Part shown: positions 25,636-34,600 of the stretch, one piece after another | How positions within the stretch are numbered: the first letter of the stretch is position 1 | Layout: every line of letters begins with the position of its first letter | Source: Marinobacter salsuginis | GTDB lineage: Bacteria; Pseudomonadota; Gammaproteobacteria; Pseudomonadales; Oleiphilaceae | Reading direction: 5' to 3' | Assembly: GCF_009617755.1 (NCBI RefSeq) | Contig: NZ_BGZH01000006.1 | Span: 48,361-112,360, forward strand | DNA length: 64,000 nt | Notes under the pieces: generated by a model | Told to the model about the DNA's origin: nothing | The model's input: the letters and a program-made list of their open reading frames with translations, nothing else | The model's database searches: none | Program-made: the position numbers and the translations under genes

Positions 25636-26262
25636 GTGGCTGACCTTCTACTGTTCCTGACTGCGCTCGTTGCGATTTACCTTACGCCAGGACCGGACAT
25701 GTTCCTGGTGCTCGGTACCTCCGTGAGCAGTGGCCCCAGAAACGCCATGGCCGTCGCTGTGGGCCTTGCCATTGCCCGGGGCTGCCATGTCCTGCTGGCA
25801 GCGGTGGGGCTTGCAACTCTGTTTGCGACTCATCCCTGGACCTACCACACGGTACGATTACTGGGCGCGGCCTATCTGCTCTACCTGGGTTGGCAATTCT
25901 TCCGGACAGGTCATTCTCTCCCTGATCAACCCCAGTCAGCGGCAGGTACTCTGCCATCCGTGGGATATCTGGCTGATTTCCAAAGAGGGCTGGCAACCAA
26001 CCTGCTCAACCCCAAATCCCTGATCTTCTGCTCTGTACTGCTTCCGCAGTTCATCCACCCGGAACTCTCAGGCATTGCCGGACAGTTCGCCATACTGGCA
26101 CTGATTCTGGTGCTGACCGGGCTGGTCTTTGATTTTACCTACGCAGTTCTGGGGCGGGCACTCTCGGCAGCTACCAGCGGAAACGCCCGATACCACAGAG
26201 TCCAGAACAACCTCTTTGGCTGTCTGCTGACAGGCATCGGGCTGAAGGTTGCGTTGAGTTGA
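25636..26262 (+). CDS. LysE/RhtB family exporter, divergent from Lrp regulator
   Basis: 208 residues with about six membrane helices. Signatures: IYLTPGPDMFLVLGTSVSSG near the start and FQRGLATNLLNPKSLIFCSV in the middle, both typical of RhtB-type exporters. The start is GTG at 25636; the ATG at 25629 is out of frame. It is paired with the Lrp-type regulator, the common arrangement for substrate-induced amino-acid export. Confidence 0.9.
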   Translation: MADLLLFLTALVAIYLTPGPDMFLVLGTSVSSGPRNAMAVAVGLAIARGCHVLLAAVGLATLFATHPWTYHTVRLLGAAYLLYLGWQFFRTGHSLPDQPQSAAGTLPSVGYLADFQRGLATNLLNPKSLIFCSVLLPQFIHPELSGIAGQFAILALILVLTGLVFDFTYAVLGRALSAATSGNARYHRVQNNLFGCLLTGIGLKVALS

Positions 26263-26398
26263 TGCAGCGTAAGCGTCTGGCTATCACACCCTGCATGGGG
26301 ACGTGTATACTTGTGCAAGTTTAAGGCATCTGAGGTGGACCCCATCAGTTGGACAGCCTGAAGGTGCAGTTAAGCTCTGATCCGGCTGTATTCCCGGC

Positions 26399-27232
26399 TC
26401 AAGCTGCCAGGGTCATGGGTTGTTGGTAGTACACCTCATCCGGTGTTTGGTAATCAAGGGTTTGGTGGTACCGGGTCTGATTGTAATGCCGGAAGTACCG
26501 GTGGAGCGCCTGCTTCAAGTGGCGTCCATCCTCGAAGGCTGTGAGGTAGACGCACTCGTGCTTGACGCTGCGCCAGAGCCGTTCCACGAAGATGTTGTCA
26601 TGATAGCAGCCCTTGCCGTCCATGCTGATCCGAATGCCATGCTCCTTGAGAGCGCCTGTGAAGGCCTCACTGGTGAACTGGGCACCTTGATCAGTATTGA
26701 AGATTTCCGGCGTTCCATGGCGCTGTAGGGCTTCCTCCAGGGCATCGATGCAGAAGTCTGTGTCCATGGTATTGGAGACCCGCCAGGACAGCACCTTACG
26801 GCTGTACCAGTCGATAATGGCGACCAAATACATGAAGCCTCGGGCCAGCGGCACGTACGAAATATCCGTTGCCCACACCTGGTTGGGGCGGTCGATTTTC
26901 AGCCCTTTGAGCAGGTACGGATAAACTTTGTGCCCGTCGCCCGGAATGCTGGTTCTGGGGCGTGGATACACCGCCTGAATGCCCATGGTGCGCATTAGGC
27001 GCTGAACCCGCTTGCGGTTTATCAGGTGGCCTTTGCGCTCCAGATGGGCTCGCATCTTACGAGAGCCATAGTACGGCGTTTCCAGATGCTGCTGGTCAAT
27101 CAGGTACATCAGATCCAGATCCTCCTGACACTGTTCACGAGGGACGTAGTACACCGACGAGCGGCTCAGTTTGAGCAACTCGCACTGGCGCACAATGCTG
27201 ACTTGGGGATGACCATGCTCGATCATCGCCAA
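26399..27232 (-). CDS. IS3-family transposase OrfB
   Basis: The DDE core is intact: NQVWATDISYVPLARGF (first Asp), EIFNTDQGAQFTSEAF (second Asp), and DNIFVERLWRSVKHE (Glu). HTH_21-like and IS2-like parts precede it (YYGSRKMRAHLERKGHLINR). The frame continues open upstream of the drawn start, into the -1 frame of orfA, so the active protein is probably an OrfAB fusion made at TTTTTTG near 27266-27273. Confidence 0.92.
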   Translation of the reverse strand: MAMIEHGHPQVSIVRQCELLKLSRSSVYYVPREQCQEDLDLMYLIDQQHLETPYYGSRKMRAHLERKGHLINRKRVQRLMRTMGIQAVYPRPRTSIPGDGHKVYPYLLKGLKIDRPNQVWATDISYVPLARGFMYLVAIIDWYSRKVLSWRVSNTMDTDFCIDALEEALQRHGTPEIFNTDQGAQFTSEAFTGALKEHGIRISMDGKGCYHDNIFVERLWRSVKHECVYLTAFEDGRHLKQALHRYFRHYNQTRYHQTLDYQTPDEVYYQQPMTLAA

Positions 27233-27246
27233 CCGGCGTTGACGGC

Positions 27247-27531
27247 TTACTGATCGAGCTTGCGCGACAAAAAATCGCGTTCCACCGTCAGTCGGCCGAT
27301 CTCGCGGTAGAGTTCGTCAGAACTGGGCTCGTTGGACTGTTTGCCGGACCTTTTTTTGCCTTCGAAGAGGTCCGGAGCATTCTCCAACAACTCGCGTTTC
27401 CAGGTGCTAACCATGGTCGGATGAATCTGGAACCGGGCGGCAATTTCAGATGTGGTCTGGTCACCCTTGAGGGCGGCTAGGGCAACTTTGGACTTGAACG
27501 ATGGGCTGTATTGCTTGCGTTTCTTGCTCAT
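27247..27531 (-). CDS. IS3-family transposase OrfA
   Basis: 94 residues with an N-terminal HTH (YSPSFKSKVALAALKGDQTT, EIAARFQIHPTMVSTWKREL) and a C-terminal coiled coil (SSDELYREIGRLTVERDFLSRKL). It binds the element ends and starts the OrfAB fusion. Confidence 0.92.
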   Translation of the reverse strand: MSKKRKQYSPSFKSKVALAALKGDQTTSEIAARFQIHPTMVSTWKRELLENAPDLFEGKKRSGKQSNEPSSDELYREIGRLTVERDFLSRKLDQ

Positions 27532-27614
27532 GATTCTCCTCCTTGTGGAGATGATGAATCAGAGCTTAGGCACCTGTCCAAATTTCGGGGTCCACTTCAC
27601 TCTGCACTGGTCCG

Positions 27615-27628
27615 CTCTAACGTTAGAG
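27615..27628. promoter_or_regulatory. 14-base palindrome upstream of the EamA gene
   Basis: CTCTAACGTTAGAG is a perfect palindrome, and its half CTCTAAC recurs at 27673-27680. It lies 16 bases beyond the IS3 end and about 70 bases before the transporter start; an operator is likely but its regulator is unknown. Confidence 0.45.
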
Positions 27629-27675
27629 AAGAAATTGGGAGCGACACCGGGCCTTTTTGCGGACTCCGCATACTC

Positions 27676-27705
27676 TAACCATTTTGTAATCCCAACAAAT
27701 GGTTA
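27676..27705. promoter_or_regulatory. Inverted repeat overlapping the EamA gene start
   Basis: TAACCATTT and AAATGGTTA are perfect 9-base arms with a 12-base centre. The right arm contains the first possible ATG (27699), so it could act as an operator or as an mRNA hairpin limiting translation. Confidence 0.45.
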
Positions 27706-28586
27706 GAAACATGCAAAAGTCTCACGTATTCCTCCTGTTACTCATACTTGGAACGGCCTTCTGGGGAGTGTCGTTCTCTTTCGTCAAAGTCGGTGTGGCA
27801 GACGGCTCACCTTATGTCTTCCTAGCCTATAAATTTGCCCTGGCAGCAATAGTCCTCTCAGTACTGTTCGCGAAAAGACTCAACCGCCTGAACCGGAAAA
27901 CCATTGTCGCCGGCGCGTTGATTGGACTTCCGTTGCTCTTAGGGAACGTGTTTCAGACTATTGGGCTACAACACACCAGTGTCACCAACACCGCATTTAT
28001 CACCGGCCTGGATGTTCTTCTGATTCCGCTATTCAAGTGGGGCCTATTCCGAAAGTCAGTGCAAAACCGCATATGGATTTCCTGCTCAATTGCACTTTTC
28101 GGGCTTTATTTGATAGTCGCGCAATACGGTTTACACCTGAATGTTGGCGATCTATGGACGATGGCCTGTGCAGTGTTCTTTGCTTGCTATGTAATGACTG
28201 TAGGGTATTTCTCACATCGATGTGACGCAATGCTGACAGTGACAATTGCGATGACGGTATGCAGTCTCGGCAGTGGTCTCGCGGCACTGTTCGATAAGCA
28301 AGCAGTATGGATGCCTTCAGATACGCACTTTTGGGAGGGGATTTTGTTTGCGGGCCTGCTTGGTACCGCTTACATGTATGGTATACAAAGCTCCGCTCAA
28401 AGGTATCTTGAAGAAGAGAAAGTAGCATTAACCTATCTTTGCGAGCCTATTTTCGCAGCCATCGCCGGCATGATCATGCTCGGGGAGCCTCTCAGTCTTC
28501 GGACCATGGCTGGTGGGGGGTTAATCTTGATCGCGCTAGTAGTAGCAGAACTTGATTTCAAGCGCCGGCAACCGCGAGATGCTTAA
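27699..28586 (+). CDS. EamA/DMT family transporter
   Basis: 295 residues, ten membrane helices in two EamA repeats. Recognisable parts are GTAFWGVSFSFVKVGVADGS in helix 1, FQTIGLQHTSVTNTAFITGL in repeat 1, and RYLEEEKVALTYLCEPIFAA with MLGEPLSLRTMAGGGLILIA in repeat 2. Members move small metabolites outward; the substrate is unknown. The ATG at 27711 is an alternative start; neither has a clear ribosome site. Confidence 0.88.
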   Translation: MVRNMQKSHVFLLLLILGTAFWGVSFSFVKVGVADGSPYVFLAYKFALAAIVLSVLFAKRLNRLNRKTIVAGALIGLPLLLGNVFQTIGLQHTSVTNTAFITGLDVLLIPLFKWGLFRKSVQNRIWISCSIALFGLYLIVAQYGLHLNVGDLWTMACAVFFACYVMTVGYFSHRCDAMLTVTIAMTVCSLGSGLAALFDKQAVWMPSDTHFWEGILFAGLLGTAYMYGIQSSAQRYLEEEKVALTYLCEPIFAAIAGMIMLGEPLSLRTMAGGGLILIALVVAELDFKRRQPRDA

Positions 28587-28667
28587 CGGATCAGGGATCA
28601 TGCCTCTTGAGTTTGGCAGACTGGGTCAACGTCATCACCGCAGCGGCATTCCCGAACACTCGGAATG

Positions 28668-29621
28668 TCAGGCATTCTCACCAAACGTTTTGCGCCAAAC
28701 CCGAGGACTTACATGGTGACGCTGCTTGAAGTGTTGCCGGAAGGACGTTGCGGTATGGAAGCCGATTCTTTCCGCGATAGCTTCCACCGAAAGTGATGTG
28801 CTTTCCAGCAGCTCACGTCCTTGCCGCAGCCGCTCACCGACCAGCCACTCCATCACCGTCATGCCGGTTGCCTTCTGAAAATGGCGTGTGAAAGTGCGCC
28901 GGCTCATAGCGGTGCGGGCAGCCAACTCATCGATGCTGTGGGTGTCGGCCAGATGTTCCCGCAAGTAATCCAGTAGCCGGTTGATGTGGGCATCCTGGGT
29001 GGAAATCGCGACCGGCTGTTCGATGAACTGGGCCTGGCCGCCTTCCCGGTGCGGCGGAACCACCATAAGGCGGGCAAGGGTATTGGCGGTCTTCGCACCG
29101 TAATACTCCCGCACCAGAAACAGGCAGCAATCCAGCCCTGCAGCTGTACCAGCGGAGGTGACCAGCCGCTCATCCTCCACATAGAGGGCGTTGGTATCCA
29201 GGTTCACCCGCGGAAACCGCTTGAGAAAGTCCTGCTCTGCTAACCAGTGGGTTGAGGCCCGTTTGTTATCCAGCAAACCCGCATAGGCCAGTGCATAGGT
29301 GCCGTAACAAAGGCCCACCACATGGGCACCGCGCTTATGGCAACGGGTGAGGGCTTCCGACAGTTCGGGGGGTGGCGCTTCAGTTAGATCGTGCCAACCG
29401 GGTACTACAGCAATATCAACCGCATCCAATAGATCCAGGCCTCCGTCCGGCTGCACGGTCATGGCCCGCTCGGATGCCAGGGGCTTCCCGTCCGGGGTGA
29501 TTATCAGCAACTCGAACAAGGGGCCTTCGGGCAGGGCAATGCTGAACACCATGTAGGGTACGGAGAAATGGAAAGGGCTGAATTGCGGGTGAAGAACAAG
29601 CCCGACTTTCGGTAGCGCCAC
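28668..29621 (-). CDS. GlxA-type AraC family transcriptional regulator
   Basis: 317 residues: an N-terminal DJ-1/PfpI-like domain (about 5-190), with VVGLCYGTYALAYAGLLDNK carrying the nucleophile-elbow Cys and AGTAAGLDCCLFLVREYYG, then a C-terminal AraC HTH pair (HSIDELAARTAMSRRTFTRH, VEAIAERIGFHTATSFRQHF). It diverges from the metallo-hydrolase gene at 29767, which with the isochorismatase-like gene is the likely target. Confidence 0.92.
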   Translation of the reverse strand: MALPKVGLVLHPQFSPFHFSVPYMVFSIALPEGPLFELLIITPDGKPLASERAMTVQPDGGLDLLDAVDIAVVPGWHDLTEAPPPELSEALTRCHKRGAHVVGLCYGTYALAYAGLLDNKRASTHWLAEQDFLKRFPRVNLDTNALYVEDERLVTSAGTAAGLDCCLFLVREYYGAKTANTLARLMVVPPHREGGQAQFIEQPVAISTQDAHINRLLDYLREHLADTHSIDELAARTAMSRRTFTRHFQKATGMTVMEWLVGERLRQGRELLESTSLSVEAIAERIGFHTATSFRQHFKQRHHVSPRVWRKTFGENA

Positions 29622-29766
29622 GGTGTCACTCCTGCGGTTTATTTAACCTGATAATAACTGCTTGGCCCGATTCTTTCGATCATTGTCTCTCAGGTCAATA
29701 TTGGGGGTGATCAGATCTCCGTAGACTTTATTCCATCAACAAACATTCTGTTGGAGGACAAACACC

Positions 29767-30645
29767 ATGTTGACCAATACCTTCGCTGGCGCCCTGATGC
29801 TGGCTTCGATTGTTTTTACTGGCGCTGCTTTCGCTGAATCGGATTCCCGGGAATCCAGCCATCAGATACAGCAAATCCGTAATGCCACCATCAAGGTTAC
29901 ATACGGAGAGACCACCTTTCTGATCGACCCCATGCTGGCCGACCAGGGGGCTTACCCGGGCTTTCCAGACACATACCGCAGTGAGCTGCGTAACCCTTTG
30001 GTGGGCTTGCCCATGGCCGCTGAGGTTGTGATCGAGGGTACCGATGCGGTGATCTTGACCCATACCCACCTGGACCACTGGGACGATGCCGCCCGGAAGC
30101 TGTTGCCAAAGAACATTCCCCTGTTTGTGCAGAACGCGGCGGATGCCGGGATGGTTCGTTCACAAGGCTTCACGGATGTGCGCATTCTGGATGATGAGAC
30201 GGAATTTGGCGGCGTGGCCCTCCACAAAACCGGGGGGCAGCATGGCTCCGATACCCTCTATGCCATTCCCGAGCTGGCCGAGGCGCTGGGTGAAATCATG
30301 GGCGTGGTTTTCGAGGCCGAAGGGCAGAAAACCACTTATGTGGTAGGCGACACCGTATGGCGCGATGAAGTGGTGCAAACACTGGAGCGCTTCCAGCCGA
30401 ATGTGGTTGTGCTGAATACCGGGGCGGCGGAACTAATAGGCTTTGAGGGCGACCCGATCATCATGGGCAAAGAAGATACCCGGCGGATGCACCGCGCTTT
30501 GCCGGACGCGGCCATCGTCGCCGTACACATGGACGCGGTGAACCATATGACGCTGAGCCGCGAGGAGCTGGCAGAGTTCGTAGAGAACGAGGGAATTGCC
30601 CATCAGGTTTTGATCCCGGCGGATGGTGAGATTCTTTCTTTCTGA
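29767..30645 (+). CDS. Exported MBL-fold (UlaG-like) metallo-hydrolase
   Basis: 292 residues. A signal peptide (ALMLASIVFTGAAFAES, cut near residue 22) sends it to the periplasm. The metallo-beta-lactamase fold has the metal motif LTHTHLDHWDD, a later GGQHG, YVVGDTVW and a C-terminal AVHMDAVNH. A good ribosome site (GGAGG) lies 12 bases before the ATG. It is followed after 43 bases by the isochorismatase-like gene, so they are one operon under GlxA-type control. The substrate is unknown. Confidence 0.88.
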   Translation: MLTNTFAGALMLASIVFTGAAFAESDSRESSHQIQQIRNATIKVTYGETTFLIDPMLADQGAYPGFPDTYRSELRNPLVGLPMAAEVVIEGTDAVILTHTHLDHWDDAARKLLPKNIPLFVQNAADAGMVRSQGFTDVRILDDETEFGGVALHKTGGQHGSDTLYAIPELAEALGEIMGVVFEAEGQKTTYVVGDTVWRDEVVQTLERFQPNVVVLNTGAAELIGFEGDPIIMGKEDTRRMHRALPDAAIVAVHMDAVNHMTLSREELAEFVENEGIAHQVLIPADGEILSF

Positions 30646-30688
30646 CCAAAGCACATCTGAAACATATGACCAAATGAGGAACAGTCTA

Positions 30689-31231
30689 ATGAGCAAGCGA
30701 GCCGTTATTGTTGTCGATATCCAGAATGAGTACTTTGCCTCCGGCAAACTGCCGCTGGTGAACATTGAACAGGCAGCCGCCAAGGCGGCACAGGTGATAG
30801 ATGCAGCGCGTCAGAACAAAGACCTGCTGGTGCATGTTCACCATGAATTTCCGGACCCGAATGCGCCTGTATTCACTCCGGGTTCAGACGGCATCAACAT
30901 CCACGAATCCGTGGCACCGGAAGGTGATGAGCCGGTTATTCTGAAGAATTATCCCAACTCCTTCTTAAAAACCAACCTGAAAGAGCTGCTGGATGCCAAC
31001 GACATTGAGGAAGTGGTGGTGATCGGTGCCATGAGCCACATGTGCATTGAGGCTACCAGCCGTGCGGCCTCGGACTTTGGTTACAAGGTCACCGTGCTGG
31101 AAGATGCCTGCGCCACGATGGACCTGGAGTTCAACGGTGTGAAGGTGCCGGCGGCACACGTTCATGCCACGGCTATGGCGGCGCTTGGGTTTGCCTATGC
31201 GAGTGTACTGTCGACTCGGGAATACCTGTGA
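30689..31231 (+). CDS. Isochorismatase-family cysteine hydrolase
   Basis: 180 residues from ATG 30689, with GAGGAA 8-13 bases upstream. The catalytic set is visible: Asp in VIVVDIQNEYF, Lys in ILKNYPNSF, and Cys in GAMSHMCIEATSRAASDFGY, with the preceding cis-peptide region VVVIGAMS. Members hydrolyse amides such as nicotinamide or related compounds. It is downstream of the periplasmic metallo-hydrolase and followed by a terminator. Confidence 0.92.
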   Translation: MSKRAVIVVDIQNEYFASGKLPLVNIEQAAAKAAQVIDAARQNKDLLVHVHHEFPDPNAPVFTPGSDGINIHESVAPEGDEPVILKNYPNSFLKTNLKELLDANDIEEVVVIGAMSHMCIEATSRAASDFGYKVTVLEDACATMDLEFNGVKVPAAHVHATAMAALGFAYASVLSTREYL

Positions 31232-31282
31232 GGATCCTGCTCTTAGTATCTGTCGAGTGGTTGCTCCAGTAAACTGAATGCC

Positions 31283-31309
31283 GACCGGCTAGAAGCATTT
31301 AAGCCGGTC
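31283..31309 (+). terminator. Hairpin after the isochorismatase-family gene
   Basis: GACCGGCT and AGCCGGTC make an 8-base stem with an 11-base loop, followed by GTTTC. The T-run is short. Confidence 0.6.
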
Positions 31310-31543
31310 GTTTCAAGGGTGTCGCTCGACCAGGGTACATCGCACACCCATTGAGAACGGAGACAGAAAGCCTTCTTCCTACGCGCTGATCCACTGGCTC
31401 TTGGCCAACTCCGCTCTTGGCCGGCCCTCCATAGTGACGACCATCGTGGTGTAGATGTGCCAAAATCTCAATGCATCCCGCATTTCTGTCAGCACATTAA
31501 ACAAAAGCGGACCTTTTTGCCGCGACGAGATGGTCTATTGAAG

Positions 31544-31572
31544 AGAATCTGGACCGGGTAAATCCAGATTCT
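31544..31572. repeat. Inverted repeat after the CHAT gene
   Basis: AGAATCTGGA and TCCAGATTCT are perfect 10-base arms with a 9-base loop, 31 bases beyond the CHAT gene stop. It may stop transcription of that gene, although no T-run follows. The rest of 31232-31602 holds no recognised gene. Confidence 0.5.
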
Positions 31573-31602
31573 AAATACGCATGTACCGATTCTAGGGCAT
31601 TG

Positions 31603-34600
31603 TTACAAAAGCTTGGTGAGAAGTGCGTCACCATAGACTCGCATTGCAAGAGAGTACTGCGGAACTTCGCCTAACTTAGATGCAACCGCGTCATTAGCCT
31701 TTTTCGTCGCATCAAGAACGGTGGAGCCTGCCTCCCAAGCTCGCAAGAAGGGTTCAAGCCAGTTATATGTAACAATCACATTTAACGGCCACGGCGAGGC
31801 AATGACTGCCCGGGTTCCGTTATTCAGTAATTGTTTAGGGAGGCTGCTCGTCGAATTGTCCCACGGGTTCTTGTCAATGCGTCCGCCGCTGCAGACGAAT
31901 AAGATTACAAGTTCGACTCCGGCTAAGGAGGCGGCGAGTGCCGGGGGAGAAACAATGAGCTCCTCATCATCACGAATACTGTGTAAGTAATGTCCGCCGC
32001 GGTTGAGGCCTCCATGCGCAGTAACCACGGCTAAGCTCGCGTCTTGCATAGTTTTAGGAAGTTGGCGTTCGTTATTGACTGTAAAACCGAACTCCTCGAA
32101 ACAATTTCCTAGGCGGTCTAGTGCAATGTTGAGGGTAGGCTCTCGATCGCCCCCCTCCTGAGCACCGAATCTTGGTTTCTGCATATCTCCGAATCCGCAT
32201 TCCGGGTCAGCTGAGATCCACGCTTTATAGTTGGTACGAGGACTTCGCTGAGCACTGCGCGCTGTCGATAACCAAGTCAAAGACGGAATGTTACCGATTG
32301 CGCACTCTGTCCCAGCGAAGTGACCAAACGAAGAGCCCACAGGGAGAACAACTACGAGGTTAGCAGTCAATTGCTGTAGAAACGGTTCCGCCACTAATAT
32401 TAGCCTTTTGGTCTCAGGCAGTCGGAGATCAAGATTTTCCATTGTCAGATAGAAAATATTGTTGCCTTCCTCCCGATCGACGCGGCCATAGTCTCTCGGG
32501 TAGTTCTGCAGCCATTCTTGGAATCGATCTCGGAAGTTGCGCTCGTGCTTGGGCTGTTCGATAGCATAGGCTTTCCCGTCAGTGATACAGACGACACTGA
32601 GTTCATCTGAGGAGTTTAAGGCGAGAAAGGCGACACCGAGGCCCTCGTAGTTTAGCTCAACAGCATACTGACTCGGCCATTCCACCGTCATCGCGGGTGC
32701 GTCACTGAACAGATGGACGGTATGATCGGCGAGAATCTCGGTTGCAAATGCATCGTCTAGTGGGGTGGGGCTGCTCGTTACTTCAGAGCACAAAAGACGC
32801 CTGGCTGCTAACCCCAGCACAGCATAATCTTGTGCAACGTCTGAGGCATATGCAGCGCGCTCTACTTTTTGGAACAAAGCCAAAACATCTTTGGCGATCG
32901 GCTTGTCTACAGATATAGCTTTTACCATGTCAGCTATATTAGCTCCGAGTTGCTTTAACGCACTGTGTAGCGTTGTTTGCACCTCTGATGGAATCTTCAC
33001 GCCTGCACCTTCCGCTTTCCGCACCGTCTGCCCCAAAAGCACTGCAAGAGGGAGTAGGTGATTACGGTCTTCAAGTTCTTGTCTACAGGCTTTCACGACG
33101 TCGGTAAGGAGGGCCTTCAGTGGCTCGCTTGCGTCGTCATCAGTTTCCATGAGCCGAAGCGAAAGGTCCGCGTGGATGTAGCGGGGGTCTCGATCCGAAT
33201 TGAATCCATGCTCAGTAAGAATTCCTTTCAGGGTTGGCAGAGTCGCCCGAGACAGTCTGAAAAGACCTAAATCCCGCAGGATACGATGAATAACATAGAC
33301 TTCGCTCCAAAGGTCGGCTTTCTCGACCGGAACGTCGACGGCTAAGGCAGAAGCAAGACCGACAAGTGCAACAACATTGTTGTGGCAACGGTGATAAATA
33401 TCCCCGAATGCCTGCCAAGCCAAGCGACGCCGATATGCATTTGTTTGGCCCATTAAGAGAATTTGCTCGGCGAGATTTCGCGCTTGCTGGAATTTTCTTT
33501 CTACAGTAAGTTGGCTTCCCATCAACCGCATTAGTCGAATGTCTTCGTTACGCTCTTCTTGGGCATGAGGACAAATCGCACATGCAACAGCTACCATCTG
33601 CTGCATGAACACTAAGTCAACGTCCTCTCCCTTCTGGCCCATGATTCGATTAACCAGCAGGCTGACGGAGCGAACGATTTCATCAGGGCTTGCGAGTAAT
33701 AGTTCGCGAGGCGAAATCGTTACGCCAGGCTCGGCTCCACCTTGTTCGTTGAACCAGAGCAATACCTTCTTAATGGAAGTTTCGATTTTCTCATCAGACG
33801 CCATATCGTGAGCGTCAGCGCTGGCGTCGGTTGGACGTGCCAACGTCACGCCTTTTTGGACAAGATCTAACATCGTGAGCGCAAGGATGGGAATGCCCAA
33901 GTCGCCACATGACTCAACTGAGAGAAGTTCAGTGAGCCGTGACCGTACCGCACCGTCCTCGGGATGATTGGCAAGGAACTGAAAGGCAGTTAGAAAAAAG
34001 TAACGGTAATCGTCATGCTTATCTTCCGGGATGAGTTCCTTTAGCATCATCGATTTGATCGACGATATAAGAGTTTGGGTAGCCTGTCGGCCATAGAGCT
34101 CGGACGCCGTAAGGGTGCTCGCGATTTCGGCGGCCTCTCTCGAATAGCCCAGGCTTTGTGCACGCAATGCGCAACAAACGGTGGCAAGCTCCTTCCAATC
34201 AATACCCCATTCCGTTGCTTCTTGAATAACCACTTCAAAATTCGTTTCGTAAGAAGCTAACCGTGCCTGCAGGGTCTTATGGTGGTTAGTGAAACCCGCA
34301 GTTGTGAACAGGACGGAGTTGCTTTCGGCTAACCTACCGATATTCATAAGCAAACGACGATCGCGGTTTTCACGCAGTCGCGGCGAAAAGGAGAACAGCT
34401 CTGCTACTCGCTCATCGAATCTGGCTATTCTGTCGTTATCTTCAAGTTGGAGAGCAAGTTCGAGACCTTTTTCAAGCCACTCTTGGTCGCCAACACCATG
34501 AGTTCCTTTTGGCAGAATCTCGTTGGCTAGCTCTGCGTCGCCTGCTTGGTAAGCCAGGCTTGCCACTTGAATGAGCGCCCAAGTTTCACGTCCGTCGAGA

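Larger units (their letters stand above)
26331..27599. mobile_element. IS3-family insertion sequence, second, about 1269 bp
   Basis: The left end and the inverse of the right end both read TGA(G/A)GTGGACCCC and later TTGGACAG and TAAGCTCTGAT. Ends are TG and CA as in IS3. OrfA and OrfB lie on the minus strand. No matching target duplication is seen on the flanks (ATC before, CTC after), so the copy may result from recombination between two elements, or the duplication has decayed. It differs in sequence from the IS3 element at 1139-2373. Confidence 0.85.

Noticed and set aside
30623..30688. Upstream extension of the isochorismatase-like frame
   Set aside because: It overlaps the end of the metallo-hydrolase gene; the ATG at 30689 has a good ribosome site and matches family N-termini.
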